DNA from: Ellagibacter isourolithinifaciens
GTDB lineage: Bacteria; Actinomycetota; Coriobacteriia; Coriobacteriales; Eggerthellaceae
DNA length: 64,000 bases
NCBI RefSeq assembly: GCF_008831035.1
Contig: NZ_WAJR01000009.1
Coordinates: 1 to 64,000 of the forward strand
Reading direction: 5' to 3'
Below the pieces are notes generated by a model. It made no database searches, was not told the DNA's origin, and saw nothing but the letters and a program-made list of their open reading frames with translations. A program made the translations under genes and the position numbers. Below are positions 9,309-18,258 of the stretch, in pieces. Position 1 is the stretch's first letter. The number at the start of each line of letters is the position of its first letter.

Positions 9309-12300
9309 CTACTTCAAAATCCCCTGCCGATACGCCTTCATGATCAGGGTCGCGGCGCGCTCGCGAGAAGTACTCTCGGCGGGCGCGAACGTGTAGGTCC
9401 CGTCGTGGTTATCGTAGCCGCTGACAAGGCCAGACTCCTTAGCCCAGGCCACCGAGCCAACTGCCCAATCGGATATGGCGTCGCTATCGGTCAAGTCGCC
9501 CAAGGCAGCCGAATCGCCGGCCTGGCCACCATTCGCGTAGTTGCAGAAGATCTTGGCTACCTGCTCAGCGGTCACCGGCTCATTGGGCATAAAGCTGAAC
9601 GTGCCGTCGCGATTGTCAGAACCGTTGATCACCTGGTTGGCAACAGCCCAGTTGGCAGCACCGGTGTACCACACGAAGGACTCGACATCGTCCATACCCG
9701 TCGTGTTGGACGCGTCAGCAGGCTTGTACGCTGCGGCAGCTTCGGGGTCGGCTGCGCGCCAGAGAATCATGGCGAACTGCGCACGCGTAAGGGGCCTGCC
9801 CACGCCGAACAGACCGGCATCGGGGCCTTCCGCATAGCCGGTGATAAGGCCCTTCGCGGAGCAGAACGACACGCCCTCGGCATACCACTCGGCATAGTCG
9901 ACGTCGGGGAACTCAGACGGAATGCTCGCGAATTGCGCGACGTACGTCACATCCTCGGATGCGCGCACCTCGATATCGGCACCACCAGCGACCGCTTCCC
10001 GCTCACCCGACGCGCCCTCGCGCTGCCACCCGATGAACACGTTGCCTTCCAATGCACGTGCATGGATTGCGATTTTGCCTCCAGCGACCACCGGACCGCC
10101 GCCCCAAACGTCGCCTTCACCTTCCGCGGAAACGGACACCGTCGCTTCTTCCAAGTCCGAGCCCGACGCGACGGAGGAAGCCTTCGCCTCGTCACCGGTC
10201 GAGTCGTCCACAAGCACGCAATCGGTAGGGGTATCCTGGGCGGACGCATCGAGCGAGAACACATCGCCTTCCTCGATAGCGACCCCCTGATAACTCTTCA
10301 CGCTGACAGGATCGCTGCTTAGGACATCTCGCTCCTCGACAGTCACGTCCATCTCGCCACCGTCGGTCGCAGTGACCTCGACGCGATAGTCGCCGCCAGC
10401 GGGAATGTCGATCATCTTCACACCGTCGGACGTTACCGCCGCGGGAAGACCCTCTTCGAGCAAGCTCTCGTCAACCTCATCGTTGGAAATCGATGCGACA
10501 AGATTGCCCTCGGCGTCGTAAGCCTTGACATCAACCGGGCAGGCAACGAGCAGCGAGCGATAGTTCTTGCGGGCGAATATCTCGGGGAACTCGCCGATCG
10601 CAGCCTCGTCGCTTTTCATCCACGCCACGTAAGTTTCCTGCGTATGCCCATGCACCACGCCCTTTCCCGTGATGAACGCCCCATTGAGCGCTCCCGTGCC
10701 GAAAATGGCCGTGAACAGGAGCTTGTACTGCGGAATCACCATCGCTGCGTACAAAATGGCATAGTCGCCGTTGTCGGCGGAATCCATGATGGCCGCCTTC
10801 ACGAGACTCGTGAACACCTCATGCGGTGTCACGCCAGCCAGACGATTGTGGTAGTACCACCAGGTCGATCGAGCGAGCATCGCCATCTCCGTCGAAATCG
10901 ATGAAGCGGTAACAGAGCCGGTCAGGTAGCCCCGGTACTTTTCCCCGTCGCTGAAGCGCTCAAAATACGTGTTCATCTTTGCCAGTTGCGCCTTGTAGTC
11001 GCCTCTAAGCGTGTTCGACCTGGAAGGCAGCGCCAGATCATTGCCGTAGCGGCCGTAGCCCCATTCACCAAGCGGCACCTTGATGACGACGTCCTCGGGG
11101 TTCACGATGTTGAAGATGTTGCCGTACTTGGCATCGCTGCGATTGCTTGCGCGCGTGGCGTTGGGCGATTCGAACGTGAAGGTGTAGACGTTGTCGGGCG
11201 AGAGCGTCCCCGCGTCGGTCGTCAGCCCATCGTCGAGGCGGGCACCGAGGATGTTCGACACCGCAGCGCCCCGGCTGTGGCCCGCGATGAGCACGCGCGC
11301 TTTATCGAGGTCGATACCGTTGTCGAACACGTAACTGCGCAGGGCCCGAAGCACCTGCAGCGCCCCCGCCTTGAAACCCTCGTGCGTTTCCTGGTCGGAA
11401 TTCTGCAGCGTGTCGGCGACGTTGAGGTTGCTGAGCCACTCGCCGTTGCCAGGCGTGCCGCGCACGATGACGGCGATGATCGGCACGCCGTTTGAGGTCA
11501 TACGCGTCTCGATGGAGTAGCCAACCTGGTCGTAGTCGCCGTTGTAGTCTTTCCCTTCGGGGTGATATTCCACCGAATCGAACGCGTTGAAGCCGAGCTG
11601 TTCTCGCAACGTGTTTTTCACGAACGACTCGTCATAAGCCGCAGCGGCGAGCACGGCGGCAGTGGTGGCAAGATCGTGGTTGTACGTATACGAAGAGGTG
11701 TTGAACCAGGCATCATCCCAGTTCACTACAGTCGCAGCTTCACCATCGCCCCCCGAAGCCTTAAACCAAGCGCTTGCCGTGAAGGGGTCGGAGGGGATCG
11801 TTTCGGACGGGACTGCGTCCGACGAACCCGCAGGAAGGGCAACTTTGTCCATGACTTGGTAAGGTGTCCACTGTTGTTCTAAGGTCATGTAGCCGAGTTG
11901 TCCGTAATTGTTGCAGCCCCACGTCCAAAGCGTGCCATCCTGCTTGAGGGCGGCAGTATGGTTGTAGCCCACCGAAGCGCAGACAACCCCTTCGAGGTAT
12001 TGTACGGGCTTAAGCTGATCCCAAGAAGTTACTCCCACTTGATTGAACGATCCTTTGCCCCACACCCACAGCGTGCCGTCTTTCTTGACAGCAGAAGAGT
12101 TATATCCGCCGAACGATACCGAAGCTACGTCGTCCATCACCTTGACAGGGACGCTGCTGTCCTCGGTCGTTCCATTCCCCAACTGCCCATAAATATTCCA
12201 CCCCCAGGTCCAAAGCGACCCATCCTGCATGATGACCCCAGCATGAGCAAGACCGAGCGACACAGAGGAAACGCCGTCCATCACCTTGACGGGAACGGTG

Positions 12301-12953
12301 CTGCCCTCAGTCGTACCGTTTCCGAACTGCCCATGCGAATTGTCGCCCCACATCCAGAGCGACCCATCGCGCTTGATTGCGGCGGCATGCAGATAGCCGA
12401 GCGAAACGCTGACGACATCGTCCATGAGCTTTGCGGGAGCGAATCCGCGAGGAGTGCTCATATCCTCGTTGCCGACCACGCCCTTATAGTTCCAACCCCA
12501 CGTCCAAAGCTCCCCGTTATTTTTGACAGCAGCCGAAAAATTTGTAGCGAGAGCAACGCTCGCAACATTGCCCATGAGCTTGTTCGTATAAGAGTTTTTT
12601 TCATCGCTCGACGAATATCCGAGCTGAAATTCCGAGTTGCGTCCCCAGGTCCAAAGCTCCCCATTCTGGGTGATAGCAGCCGAATGATCATTGCCTGCCG
12701 CGGAGATGGTGTTTCCGAACGGCAGCGTCTCGGTTGAAGATTGCGCGGCAGTTGCGAGCTGCGTTGAGTCCGTAGGTTGAGCCACAGCTGCGAGCTGCGT
12801 TGACTCGGAGGCTTGGGCGGCTTCGACAGCAGAGCCCTCGGATTCGGCATCGCTTGCCCATGCCGAACCATAGAATGACGCGCAGGGCAAAAGCCCTGCC
12901 ACGAGCACGATGGACAAGAATGATGAGAGCGCTTTGCGCCATGGATTCGCCAT
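9309..12953 (-). CDS. Secreted RCC1-repeat / class-3 lipase-like / SLH surface protein
   Basis: A 1214-residue modular secreted protein. Residues 1-34 form a signal peptide ending near AWA. About 84-372 holds six RCC1-type repeats (pattern DGSLWTWGxNxxGQLGN), predicted to form a beta-propeller. About 400-850 is an alpha/beta-hydrolase-like domain with GHSRG (558-562, nucleophile Ser560) and an NPEDVV motif near 619 typical of class-3 lipases. A beta-rich repeat follows near 960-1020, then three SLH motifs (about 1030-1214) that usually bind secondary cell-wall polymer. The ATG at 12953 is chosen for GGAGG 6 nt upstream. A lipase or esterase activity on the cell surface is inferred; substrate unknown. 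Confidence 0.85.
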   Translation of the reverse strand: MANPWRKALSSFLSIVLVAGLLPCASFYGSAWASDAESEGSAVEAAQASESTQLAAVAQPTDSTQLATAAQSSTETLPFGNTISAAGNDHSAAITQNGELWTWGRNSEFQLGYSSSDEKNSYTNKLMGNVASVALATNFSAAVKNNGELWTWGWNYKGVVGNEDMSTPRGFAPAKLMDDVVSVSLGYLHAAAIKRDGSLWMWGDNSHGQFGNGTTEGSTVPVKVMDGVSSVSLGLAHAGVIMQDGSLWTWGWNIYGQLGNGTTEDSSVPVKVMDDVASVSFGGYNSSAVKKDGTLWVWGKGSFNQVGVTSWDQLKPVQYLEGVVCASVGYNHTAALKQDGTLWTWGCNNYGQLGYMTLEQQWTPYQVMDKVALPAGSSDAVPSETIPSDPFTASAWFKASGGDGEAATVVNWDDAWFNTSSYTYNHDLATTAAVLAAAAYDESFVKNTLREQLGFNAFDSVEYHPEGKDYNGDYDQVGYSIETRMTSNGVPIIAVIVRGTPGNGEWLSNLNVADTLQNSDQETHEGFKAGALQVLRALRSYVFDNGIDLDKARVLIAGHSRGAAVSNILGARLDDGLTTDAGTLSPDNVYTFTFESPNATRASNRSDAKYGNIFNIVNPEDVVIKVPLGEWGYGRYGNDLALPSRSNTLRGDYKAQLAKMNTYFERFSDGEKYRGYLTGSVTASSISTEMAMLARSTWWYYHNRLAGVTPHEVFTSLVKAAIMDSADNGDYAILYAAMVIPQYKLLFTAIFGTGALNGAFITGKGVVHGHTQETYVAWMKSDEAAIGEFPEIFARKNYRSLLVACPVDVKAYDAEGNLVASISNDEVDESLLEEGLPAAVTSDGVKMIDIPAGGDYRVEVTATDGGEMDVTVEERDVLSSDPVSVKSYQGVAIEEGDVFSLDASAQDTPTDCVLVDDSTGDEAKASSVASGSDLEEATVSVSAEGEGDVWGGGPVVAGGKIAIHARALEGNVFIGWQREGASGEREAVAGGADIEVRASEDVTYVAQFASIPSEFPDVDYAEWYAEGVSFCSAKGLITGYAEGPDAGLFGVGRPLTRAQFAMILWRAADPEAAAAYKPADASNTTGMDDVESFVWYTGAANWAVANQVINGSDNRDGTFSFMPNEPVTAEQVAKIFCNYANGGQAGDSAALGDLTDSDAISDWAVGSVAWAKESGLVSGYDNHDGTYTFAPAESTSRERAATLIMKAYRQGILK

Positions 12954-13093
12954 GCCGTACCTCCGCGTATCAAGGATGCAATCGGGCTGTTTGGTGCATT
13001 GTACCAAACAGCAAGCAACCTTAGTATGCAAATGCTAATGAGGGTGCGATAGACAGCCTGGAGGCAACTTCATCAAGGCAAAGAGGAGGCATT

Positions 13094-13120
13094 GTCTTTC
13101 CTACAGTATGTAGGAAAGAC
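13094..13120. promoter_or_regulatory. Perfect 12-bp inverted repeat, candidate operator
   Basis: GTCTTTCCTACA, 3 nt, TGTAGGAAAGAC. It lies between the divergent lipase gene and the 13164 gene and abuts a second palindrome at 13120-13137. It could be a repressor or activator site for one or both promoters. No regulator gene sits next to it. Confidence 0.5.
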
Positions 13121-13137
13121 TTGACAGTACTGTCAAG
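13120..13137. promoter_or_regulatory. 18-bp perfect palindrome containing TTGACA on both strands
   Basis: CTTGACAGTACTGTCAAG reads the same on both strands and presents a consensus -35 hexamer in each direction. On the minus strand TTGACA is followed after 18 nt by TACATA, a possible promoter for the 9309-12953 gene. On the plus strand no good -10 follows at the right distance. A dimeric regulator binding here would occlude the promoter. Confidence 0.5.
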
Positions 13138-13163
13138 TGCGCGCAGAAAGCAAAGGAGAGAAA

Positions 13164-13565
13164 ATGAAGGTGTTTGGTTTGGGTGGCCCGGAAATTCTTG
13201 TTTTACTCGTTCCGGTTCTGTTCTGTATTTGGATAGTCCAAGCCTTCCTCAACTATGGCACCGCTTATCGCCTAACGAGCGCAAATGGTCGCAACGGCGT
13301 GTCATTATTCGGATGGTGGTTGGGGCTATCCCTCGCGTCGATTATCCCTGGCTTGGGAATCTATATTTGGAAAAAATACCGAGGCGAGAAAAAGAAAACA
13401 ACGACCGACGAGGGCCAAGACGATCAACTAGATGGCGAACAATGCCCTCACTGTAAAAGCAATTTGAACCCAACTGACATCTTCTGCTCACATTGCGGAG
13501 CGAAAATCCCAAGTCAAATAATAGTCTCAATGAGAAACAAGGTTTCGGATGAAGAAACAGCGTAA
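13164..13565 (+). CDS. Small membrane protein with C-terminal zinc ribbon
   Basis: A 133-residue protein with two predicted transmembrane segments (about 9-27 and 48-69), then a charged linker and a zinc-ribbon with CPHC (94-97) and CSHC (108-111). No assigned function. The start at 13164 is chosen because AAAGGAG lies 5 nt upstream; the frame extends further but without a ribosome-binding site. Its end overlaps the next gene by 17 bp. Composition is visibly more AT-rich than the flanking operons, suggesting a distinct origin. Confidence 0.75.
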   Translation: MKVFGLGGPEILVLLVPVLFCIWIVQAFLNYGTAYRLTSANGRNGVSLFGWWLGLSLASIIPGLGIYIWKKYRGEKKKTTTDEGQDDQLDGEQCPHCKSNLNPTDIFCSHCGAKIPSQIIVSMRNKVSDEETA

Positions 13566-14073
13566 AAGCGCGGGCTCAATTCTGCGGATAGCTGTTGCCA
13601 TCTCGCTTGCAGTAACTCTTACGCCCCAGCCAGCATTCGCAAAGGCTCACTACGGAGGAACACATTTCAGCCCCAACGGACCAGAAGGCGCTGTATCGAG
13701 CCAGCCACCAGATGTAGAACTACGAGGGTTATCGTTAGGAGACGCCCTATCGGATGCGAAGGAGCAATCGGACCCTTCAAACGATTCCGAGTCAAACGCA
13801 ACCGACGATGACCCCGAAGAGGAATCACCTGATAGTGTTTCGCAGGAGGATGCCGAAGCCGCCAACGAAGCGACTACAGCTCAAGAAAATGAGCGCACCA
13901 CGAGGCTCCATATTAGCATCGACGACGATGATGAAGATAACGTTGACGAAGGAGACAATCAAGAGGAAGACGAGACTGAAAATCCCCTCGTTTTGCTCGT
14001 GGTGACAGCAACAGGAATTGCCCTTATCGCCGCCATCTTTAACTACATTGCAAAAAGGAAGAAAAGTGACTAG
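13549..14073 (+). CDS. Secreted acidic protein with C-terminal membrane anchor
   Basis: A 174-residue protein of unknown function. Residues 1-31 look like a signal peptide (cleavage after AFA), residues about 60-145 are very rich in Asp, Glu, Ser and Thr, and residues about 146-166 form a transmembrane helix followed by a basic KRKK tail. This is the topology of a small surface or periplasmic-side protein held by its C terminus. It overlaps both neighbours, implying a three-gene translationally coupled unit. Confidence 0.7.
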   Translation: MKKQRKSAGSILRIAVAISLAVTLTPQPAFAKAHYGGTHFSPNGPEGAVSSQPPDVELRGLSLGDALSDAKEQSDPSNDSESNATDDDPEEESPDSVSQEDAEAANEATTAQENERTTRLHISIDDDDEDNVDEGDNQEEDETENPLVLLVVTATGIALIAAIFNYIAKRKKSD

Positions 14074-15061
14074 AACAACGAGCGAAGACGCAGCAATCAT
14101 CAATCGGGGATCGCTTTCATCCGTCTGGAAAACCGAAAGCGGGTACGCAACGCTTGGCATATTCGCCAACATAGCAATTGTGCTCGCAGTGACTGTTTCC
14201 GTTTACCTATCGGGCGGTTCATCAACAATCGGATCGAAAGTATTCTCAGGAACCTGCGCTGCATCTTTTATTGTCGCAGGATTATATTTATTGACAATTT
14301 ATCGGAGTTATTATTCGAGTAAACCAATCGTTCGTTCGTGCAAAATTGCATCGTTTCTCAACGGATTTCTCGGGGCAGGGTTATTCGGATTACTCTGGAA
14401 CAGGCTGCTCACGAAAAGCAAGAGCGGAGACAGCGCTGGGGTTCTCGGCGCTATAGCGCTCTTACTATGGGCGGCTTACATCGTCTTCAACATATACACG
14501 ATAACCAATTACCAGCCAAAACCAATAACCAGCCCGACCGATTCAAGGCTTTACAGCGATGGAGGCTATCAACGTATGGATATCGTATATGCTGGCTACA
14601 CGTACACCGACGACGACACCGGAGCCACATTTGACGTCCCCAGCGGTTGGGTTAAAGATGAGCAAAGCAGAGGTGTCGTATTCACCAGTACCGACGATAC
14701 CGCCGAGGCATTGTTTTTAAAGCCACATGATATATGGAGCAGTCTCGACAACAAAGACTCTATCAGCAGGGATGCCATCAATCAAGAAGCCTTCGTAGAA
14801 GATGATTTCATTGGCTTTTCCTCAAATTTTATTGCCGATTGCAAGGATGAAAAAGTTAGCAGCGAAACCATCGGCTCCTACGATTATTTCGTCGTAACGG
14901 GATCTGGGTATACTAAAGGCGGCACGAAAGTCCAAATGGAATCTTGCACGCACATCGAGAACGGCTATGCATATCAATGGGTGTTCTTCAAGTACGCCGA
15001 TTCGAGCTCGCAGGATAGATCGAGCGACTATATCGCAATGATCGAAAGCGCCAAATACTGA
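14066..15061 (+). CDS. Membrane protein with four TM helices and extracellular domain
   Basis: Unrecognised family. The GTG at 14066 is chosen because AAGGAAG precedes it by 4 nt and it overlaps the previous stop by 8 bp, giving 331 residues. Four hydrophobic segments lie at about 28-48, 58-78, 93-112 and 125-147. The remaining residues (about 165-331) form a soluble domain opening with a VPSGW motif reminiscent of PsbP/Mog1-like small domains; that similarity is by eye only. Base composition is AT-rich relative to neighbours. Confidence 0.72.
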   Translation: MTRTTSEDAAIINRGSLSSVWKTESGYATLGIFANIAIVLAVTVSVYLSGGSSTIGSKVFSGTCAASFIVAGLYLLTIYRSYYSSKPIVRSCKIASFLNGFLGAGLFGLLWNRLLTKSKSGDSAGVLGAIALLLWAAYIVFNIYTITNYQPKPITSPTDSRLYSDGGYQRMDIVYAGYTYTDDDTGATFDVPSGWVKDEQSRGVVFTSTDDTAEALFLKPHDIWSSLDNKDSISRDAINQEAFVEDDFIGFSSNFIADCKDEKVSSETIGSYDYFVVTGSGYTKGGTKVQMESCTHIENGYAYQWVFFKYADSSSQDRSSDYIAMIESAKY

Positions 15062-15104
15062 TTTATCCCATTGAGAGCTTCAGACAGTTCCCAAGTTGGA
15101 AATT

Positions 15105-15147
15105 ATTTGCGGCCTCCGCACTTCGCTCCACAGCGAAGGCCGCAAAT
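15105..15147. terminator. Two-level hairpin between convergent genes
   Basis: ATTTGCGGCC pairs with GGCCGCAAAT, and inside it CTTCGCT pairs with AGCGAAG around a 4-nt loop. It lies between the plus-strand membrane gene (ending 15061) and minus-strand trmL (ending 15159), so it probably terminates both transcripts. Confidence 0.6.
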
Positions 15148-15158
15148 TAAGTAAGGGC

Positions 15159-15626
15159 TTAGCGCATGTTCGGCCAGGATTGTTGGCGGAGGGCCTCGTA
15201 GGTTGCGATGGCCACGGCGTTCGAGAGGTTCAAGCTGCGCTCGTTCTCGCGCATGGGGATGCGGACGCACGCGTCGAGATAGCGCTTGATAAACGCCTCA
15301 TCAAGCCCGCGGCTCTCGCGTCCGAACAGGAGAAACGCGCCCTCACCGTAAGTCACATCGGAATAGTTGCGCGACACGTGTCCCGTGAACAGGTGCAGCT
15401 CGTCTTCCCCGTGCGCCTCGAAGAACGCCTCGGCGCATGGCCACTGCACGATTTCGACGTCGTCCCAGTAGTCGCAGCCCGCACGCTGCAGGTTGCGCTG
15501 CGTCAGGCGGAAGCCCATCGGCTCTACCAGATGCAGCACCGAGCCCGTACAGGCGCACGTGCGGGCGATATTGCCCGTATTCTGGGGGATCTCAGGTTCG
15601 ACAAGCACAATGTTCAGGGGTTTCAC
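15159..15626 (-). CDS. trmL: tRNA (cytidine(34)-2'-O)-methyltransferase TrmL (SPOUT family)
   Basis: SAM-dependent 2'-O-methylation of the wobble position of certain leucine tRNAs. The 155-residue length and the motifs EPEIPQNTGNIART (11-24), LLFGRESRGL and IPMRENERSLNLSNA are diagnostic of the TrmL/CspR branch of trefoil-knot methyltransferases. It stands alone behind a terminator-like palindrome that separates it from the upstream ABC-F gene. Confidence 0.93.
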   Translation of the reverse strand: MKPLNIVLVEPEIPQNTGNIARTCACTGSVLHLVEPMGFRLTQRNLQRAGCDYWDDVEIVQWPCAEAFFEAHGEDELHLFTGHVSRNYSDVTYGEGAFLLFGRESRGLDEAFIKRYLDACVRIPMRENERSLNLSNAVAIATYEALRQQSWPNMR

Positions 15627-15660
15627 TTCTGCCTCTTATTCCTTGCAACTTGATTCGTCG

Positions 15661-15787
15661 TATAAGAAAAAGCGGGCCGGCGGGCGCTTTCCTCCAAGCG
15701 CAGTTCCGCACGAGCCGAACAGCCCAGTGAGCTGTTCGTGCGAGCTCAGGACTGTTTGAGCATGAAGGAAAGCGCCCGCTAGCCCGC
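15661..15787 (-). terminator. Long palindromic terminator / repeat element downstream of ABC-F gene
   Basis: Outer arms 15672-15693 and 15766-15787 pair over about 20 bp (one 2-nt bubble) and an inner GAACAGC/GCTGTTC stem sits at 15717-15737. On the minus strand the stem is followed by CTTTTTCTTATA, as in an intrinsic terminator for the ABC-F gene. Two internal blocks (15696-15710 and 15748-15761) reappear in the DASS transporter at 40984-41133, so this is also a member of a repeat family. Confidence 0.65.
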
Positions 15788-15804
15788 GATGCATCAAGCC
15801 CGAA

Positions 15805-17895
15805 TCACGCTTGCGCTTTTTGCTTCTCCATCTCGGCCTCAAGCTCCTCGTTAAGCACGAACCACTCTTCCTCCGCCGCAGCGATTCGCTTTTTAAGCTG
15901 AGCATGCTCGGCGATGGCGTCCGACGAGGCGTCCTCGTTGATGTAGAAGTCGGGGTCGGCCATAAGTTCGAGCAGTTCCGCCATGCGCGCGTTATCGCGC
16001 TCCATCTGCTTGTCGAGCTCGGCAATGCGCTTGCGGTGGCCTTTAAGCGCTGCATAGGCCCGATTGCGCGCCTCGGCTTCGCGACGCTTCTGCTCCTTGG
16101 TCTTCGGGGCGCTTCCGCGCGGGGCCGTGAGCTGCGACTTCGCACCCGGCGAAGTGCTGGCGCCAGCCGTGTTGCCCGATCCGGTCTTACCTGACGCCGG
16201 AGCCTTTCCTGCCGCCTTCATCGCGCTCGCGGCCTTACTTCCCGAGCCTCCCATGACCTCGTCGACAAGCGAGGATTCCTTCGGAGCCTCACTATCGAGC
16301 TGACCACTCTTATATAGGTAGTAATCGTAGTCACCCGCGTAGTTGGTGACGCGTCCGTCCTTCACTTCCACGATACGGTTCGCAACGCCCCTGATGAGGT
16401 GCCTGTCGTGCGTGATGAACAGCACCGTGCCCTCGAACGCGTTCAGCGCCTGCTCCAAGATGTCGGCGCTCGCGATGTCCAAGTGGTTGGTCGGCTCGTC
16501 GAGGCACAATAGAGGGCGCGGCGCCACGAGCATCTTCGCCAGCGCAAGACGGCTCTTCTCGCCGCCGGAGAGCACGCTCACGCGCTTGTCGACGTCGTCG
16601 CCATTGAAGAGGAACGCGCCCAAAAGCGTGCGCACCTGGCTGATCGTCCAGCCCGGCGCCACGTGGTCGATTTCCTCGAACACGGTGTTTCCCGAGGTCA
16701 GCTCTTCAAGTTGATGCTGTGCGTAGTAGGTTTTCGACACATGCGTGCCGTACTTGATCGCGCCCGCATCGGGCTCGAGCACGCCGGCGATCATCTTCAG
16801 GAGCGTCGACTTGCCAGCGCCGTTCGGGCCGACAAGCGCCACCTTCTCGCCGCGGTACATCGTGAAATCCAAGCCATCGTAGACGTGGTGGTCACCGAAG
16901 GACTTCCTCAGGCCGCGCGCCTCGACCACCATGTCGCCCGTGCGCGGCGGCTGCTTGAAGTTGAAGTGCACCGTCTTCTTTTCCTCGGGAATTTCCACGA
17001 GCTCTGCCTTGAGCTTCTCGAGCTTCGCCGCACGCTCCTGCGCCTGGCGAGCCTTCGTCGCCTTGTAGCGGAACTTCTCGACGAACGCCTCGAGACGCTT
17101 CATCTCCTCGATCTGCTTGGTTCGCTCCTGCTTCAGCCGCTCGATGCGCTCGGCTCGTTGACGCAAGTAAGCGGTGTAGTTTCCCTTGTAGAGGTTGACC
17201 TGCTGGTTGTCGACTTCGGCCACGCGATCGACCATGTTGTCCATGAACGCGCGGTCGTGGCTGACAACGATGACGGTGCCCGAGTAGCTGCGAAGGAAGC
17301 TTTCGAGCCACTTCACGCTCTCCAGGTCCAGATGGTTCGTCGGCTCGTCGAGCAGCAGCACTTCGGGATTTCTGATCAGCAGCTTCGCAAGCGCGATGCG
17401 CATCTGCCAGCCACCCGAGAACTCGCTCGTCATGCGACGCATGTCGTCTTCCTTAAAGCCCAGTCCGAACAGCACGCCGCGCACCTTCGCCTCGATGACG
17501 TATCCGCCCAGCCGCTCGAACTCGTCGCGCGCACGGCCCGCAGCGGCAAGGTCGCGCTCGGTGGGGGTTTCCCCGAGCGACTCCTCGAGCGTACGAAGGC
17601 GCTTCTCGGCGGCGAGCACTTCGACTTGGGAGGCCATAACCTCATCGAAGATGGGCTGCTCGTCCATCTCGATCGCCTCCTGCTCGAGATAGCCCACACG
17701 CGCGCCCTTCGCGAACAGGATGCGGCCCTCATCAGCATCTTCCTCGCCGGAGATGATGTTGAGCATGGTCGTTTTGCCGGCGCCGTTCGGGCCGACGAGC
17801 GCCAGGCGGTCGTATTCCTCAAGTTTGAAGGTGACGTCGCTGAACAGCACGCGGCCGCCGAATGACTTGGAGATATGCTCGAGCTGCAAGATCAT
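15805..17895 (-). CDS. ABC-F family ATPase
   Basis: Soluble protein with two fused ABC domains and no membrane segment, of the type that acts on ribosomes (EttA, Uup, YdiF, or antibiotic-protection factors). Walker A loops GPNGAGKTT (35-43) and GPNGAGKST (second domain), signature motifs SGGWQ and LSGGEKS, and two [20 protein letters not shown] Walker B boxes are visible. A Lys/Glu-rich linker joins the domains. The C terminus has a Gly/Ser/Ala-rich spacer, then a coiled coil like that of Uup/YdiF. A housekeeping role is more likely than resistance, but this cannot be settled from sequence. Confidence 0.9.
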   Translation of the reverse strand: MILQLEHISKSFGGRVLFSDVTFKLEEYDRLALVGPNGAGKTTMLNIISGEEDADEGRILFAKGARVGYLEQEAIEMDEQPIFDEVMASQVEVLAAEKRLRTLEESLGETPTERDLAAAGRARDEFERLGGYVIEAKVRGVLFGLGFKEDDMRRMTSEFSGGWQMRIALAKLLIRNPEVLLLDEPTNHLDLESVKWLESFLRSYSGTVIVVSHDRAFMDNMVDRVAEVDNQQVNLYKGNYTAYLRQRAERIERLKQERTKQIEEMKRLEAFVEKFRYKATKARQAQERAAKLEKLKAELVEIPEEKKTVHFNFKQPPRTGDMVVEARGLRKSFGDHHVYDGLDFTMYRGEKVALVGPNGAGKSTLLKMIAGVLEPDAGAIKYGTHVSKTYYAQHQLEELTSGNTVFEEIDHVAPGWTISQVRTLLGAFLFNGDDVDKRVSVLSGGEKSRLALAKMLVAPRPLLCLDEPTNHLDIASADILEQALNAFEGTVLFITHDRHLIRGVANRIVEVKDGRVTNYAGDYDYYLYKSGQLDSEAPKESSLVDEVMGGSGSKAASAMKAAGKAPASGKTGSGNTAGASTSPGAKSQLTAPRGSAPKTKEQKRREAEARNRAYAALKGHRKRIAELDKQMERDNARMAELLELMADPDFYINEDASSDAIAEHAQLKKRIAAAEEEWFVLNEELEAEMEKQKAQA

Positions 17896-17992
17896 GGGTA
17901 TCGTTCGTCTTTCCTAAATGCCAAAAGTACAACCTATTTATGATACCCGAGAATGGGCTTACGCGCCGAGGGAAAGCTCCCCTATACAAAAC

Positions 17993-18020
17993 GAACGCCC
18001 GCGAAAGGTCGCGGGCGTTC
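17993..18020 (-). terminator. Intrinsic terminator of the molybdoenzyme operon
   Basis: GAACGCCCGCGA pairs with TCGCGGGCGTTC (12 bp) around a 4-nt loop, and on the minus strand is followed by GTTTTGTAT. Orientation and position fit the end of the transcript from the NapH-like gene at 18259. Confidence 0.75.
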
Positions 18021-18130
18021 TGGAAATTATGATGTCAGCAGACGCTAGAGACAGCGGGCCAATAGAGGGTTGGAGCAACGGGACTTGGCGCGATACTCAG
18101 GCCGCTTGCATGCGAGGGCAGCAGCCGATA

Positions 18131-18251
18131 GCGATTGCACAGGTCGACGAGGCGAGAAGGACGTCTTGGGAGGTGTCTGAAAAACTTGAAGGGGGGACTT
18201 CAAATGGGAAGGTAAATTGCGTCCCTTCGCCTCGTCGACCTGTGCAATCGC
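18131..18251. repeat. 25-bp perfect inverted repeat with 71-bp centre
   Basis: Arms 18131-18155 and 18227-18251 are exact inverse copies (starting GCGATTGCACAGGTCGACGA) and similarity continues imperfectly outward for another 12-15 nt. A smaller TTGAAG/CTTCAA stem lies in the centre. It begins 7 nt after the NapH-like stop. It could be an mRNA 3'-stabilising hairpin or a small non-autonomous element. Confidence 0.7.
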
Positions 18252-18258
18252 GATACCG

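Larger units (their letters stand above)
17896..18258. other. Intergenic region with two separate hairpins
   Basis: This 363-bp gap between the ABC-F gene and the NapH-like gene holds a classic terminator at 17993-18020 and a 25-bp perfect inverted repeat at 18131-18251. No convincing gene was found. Confidence 0.7.
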
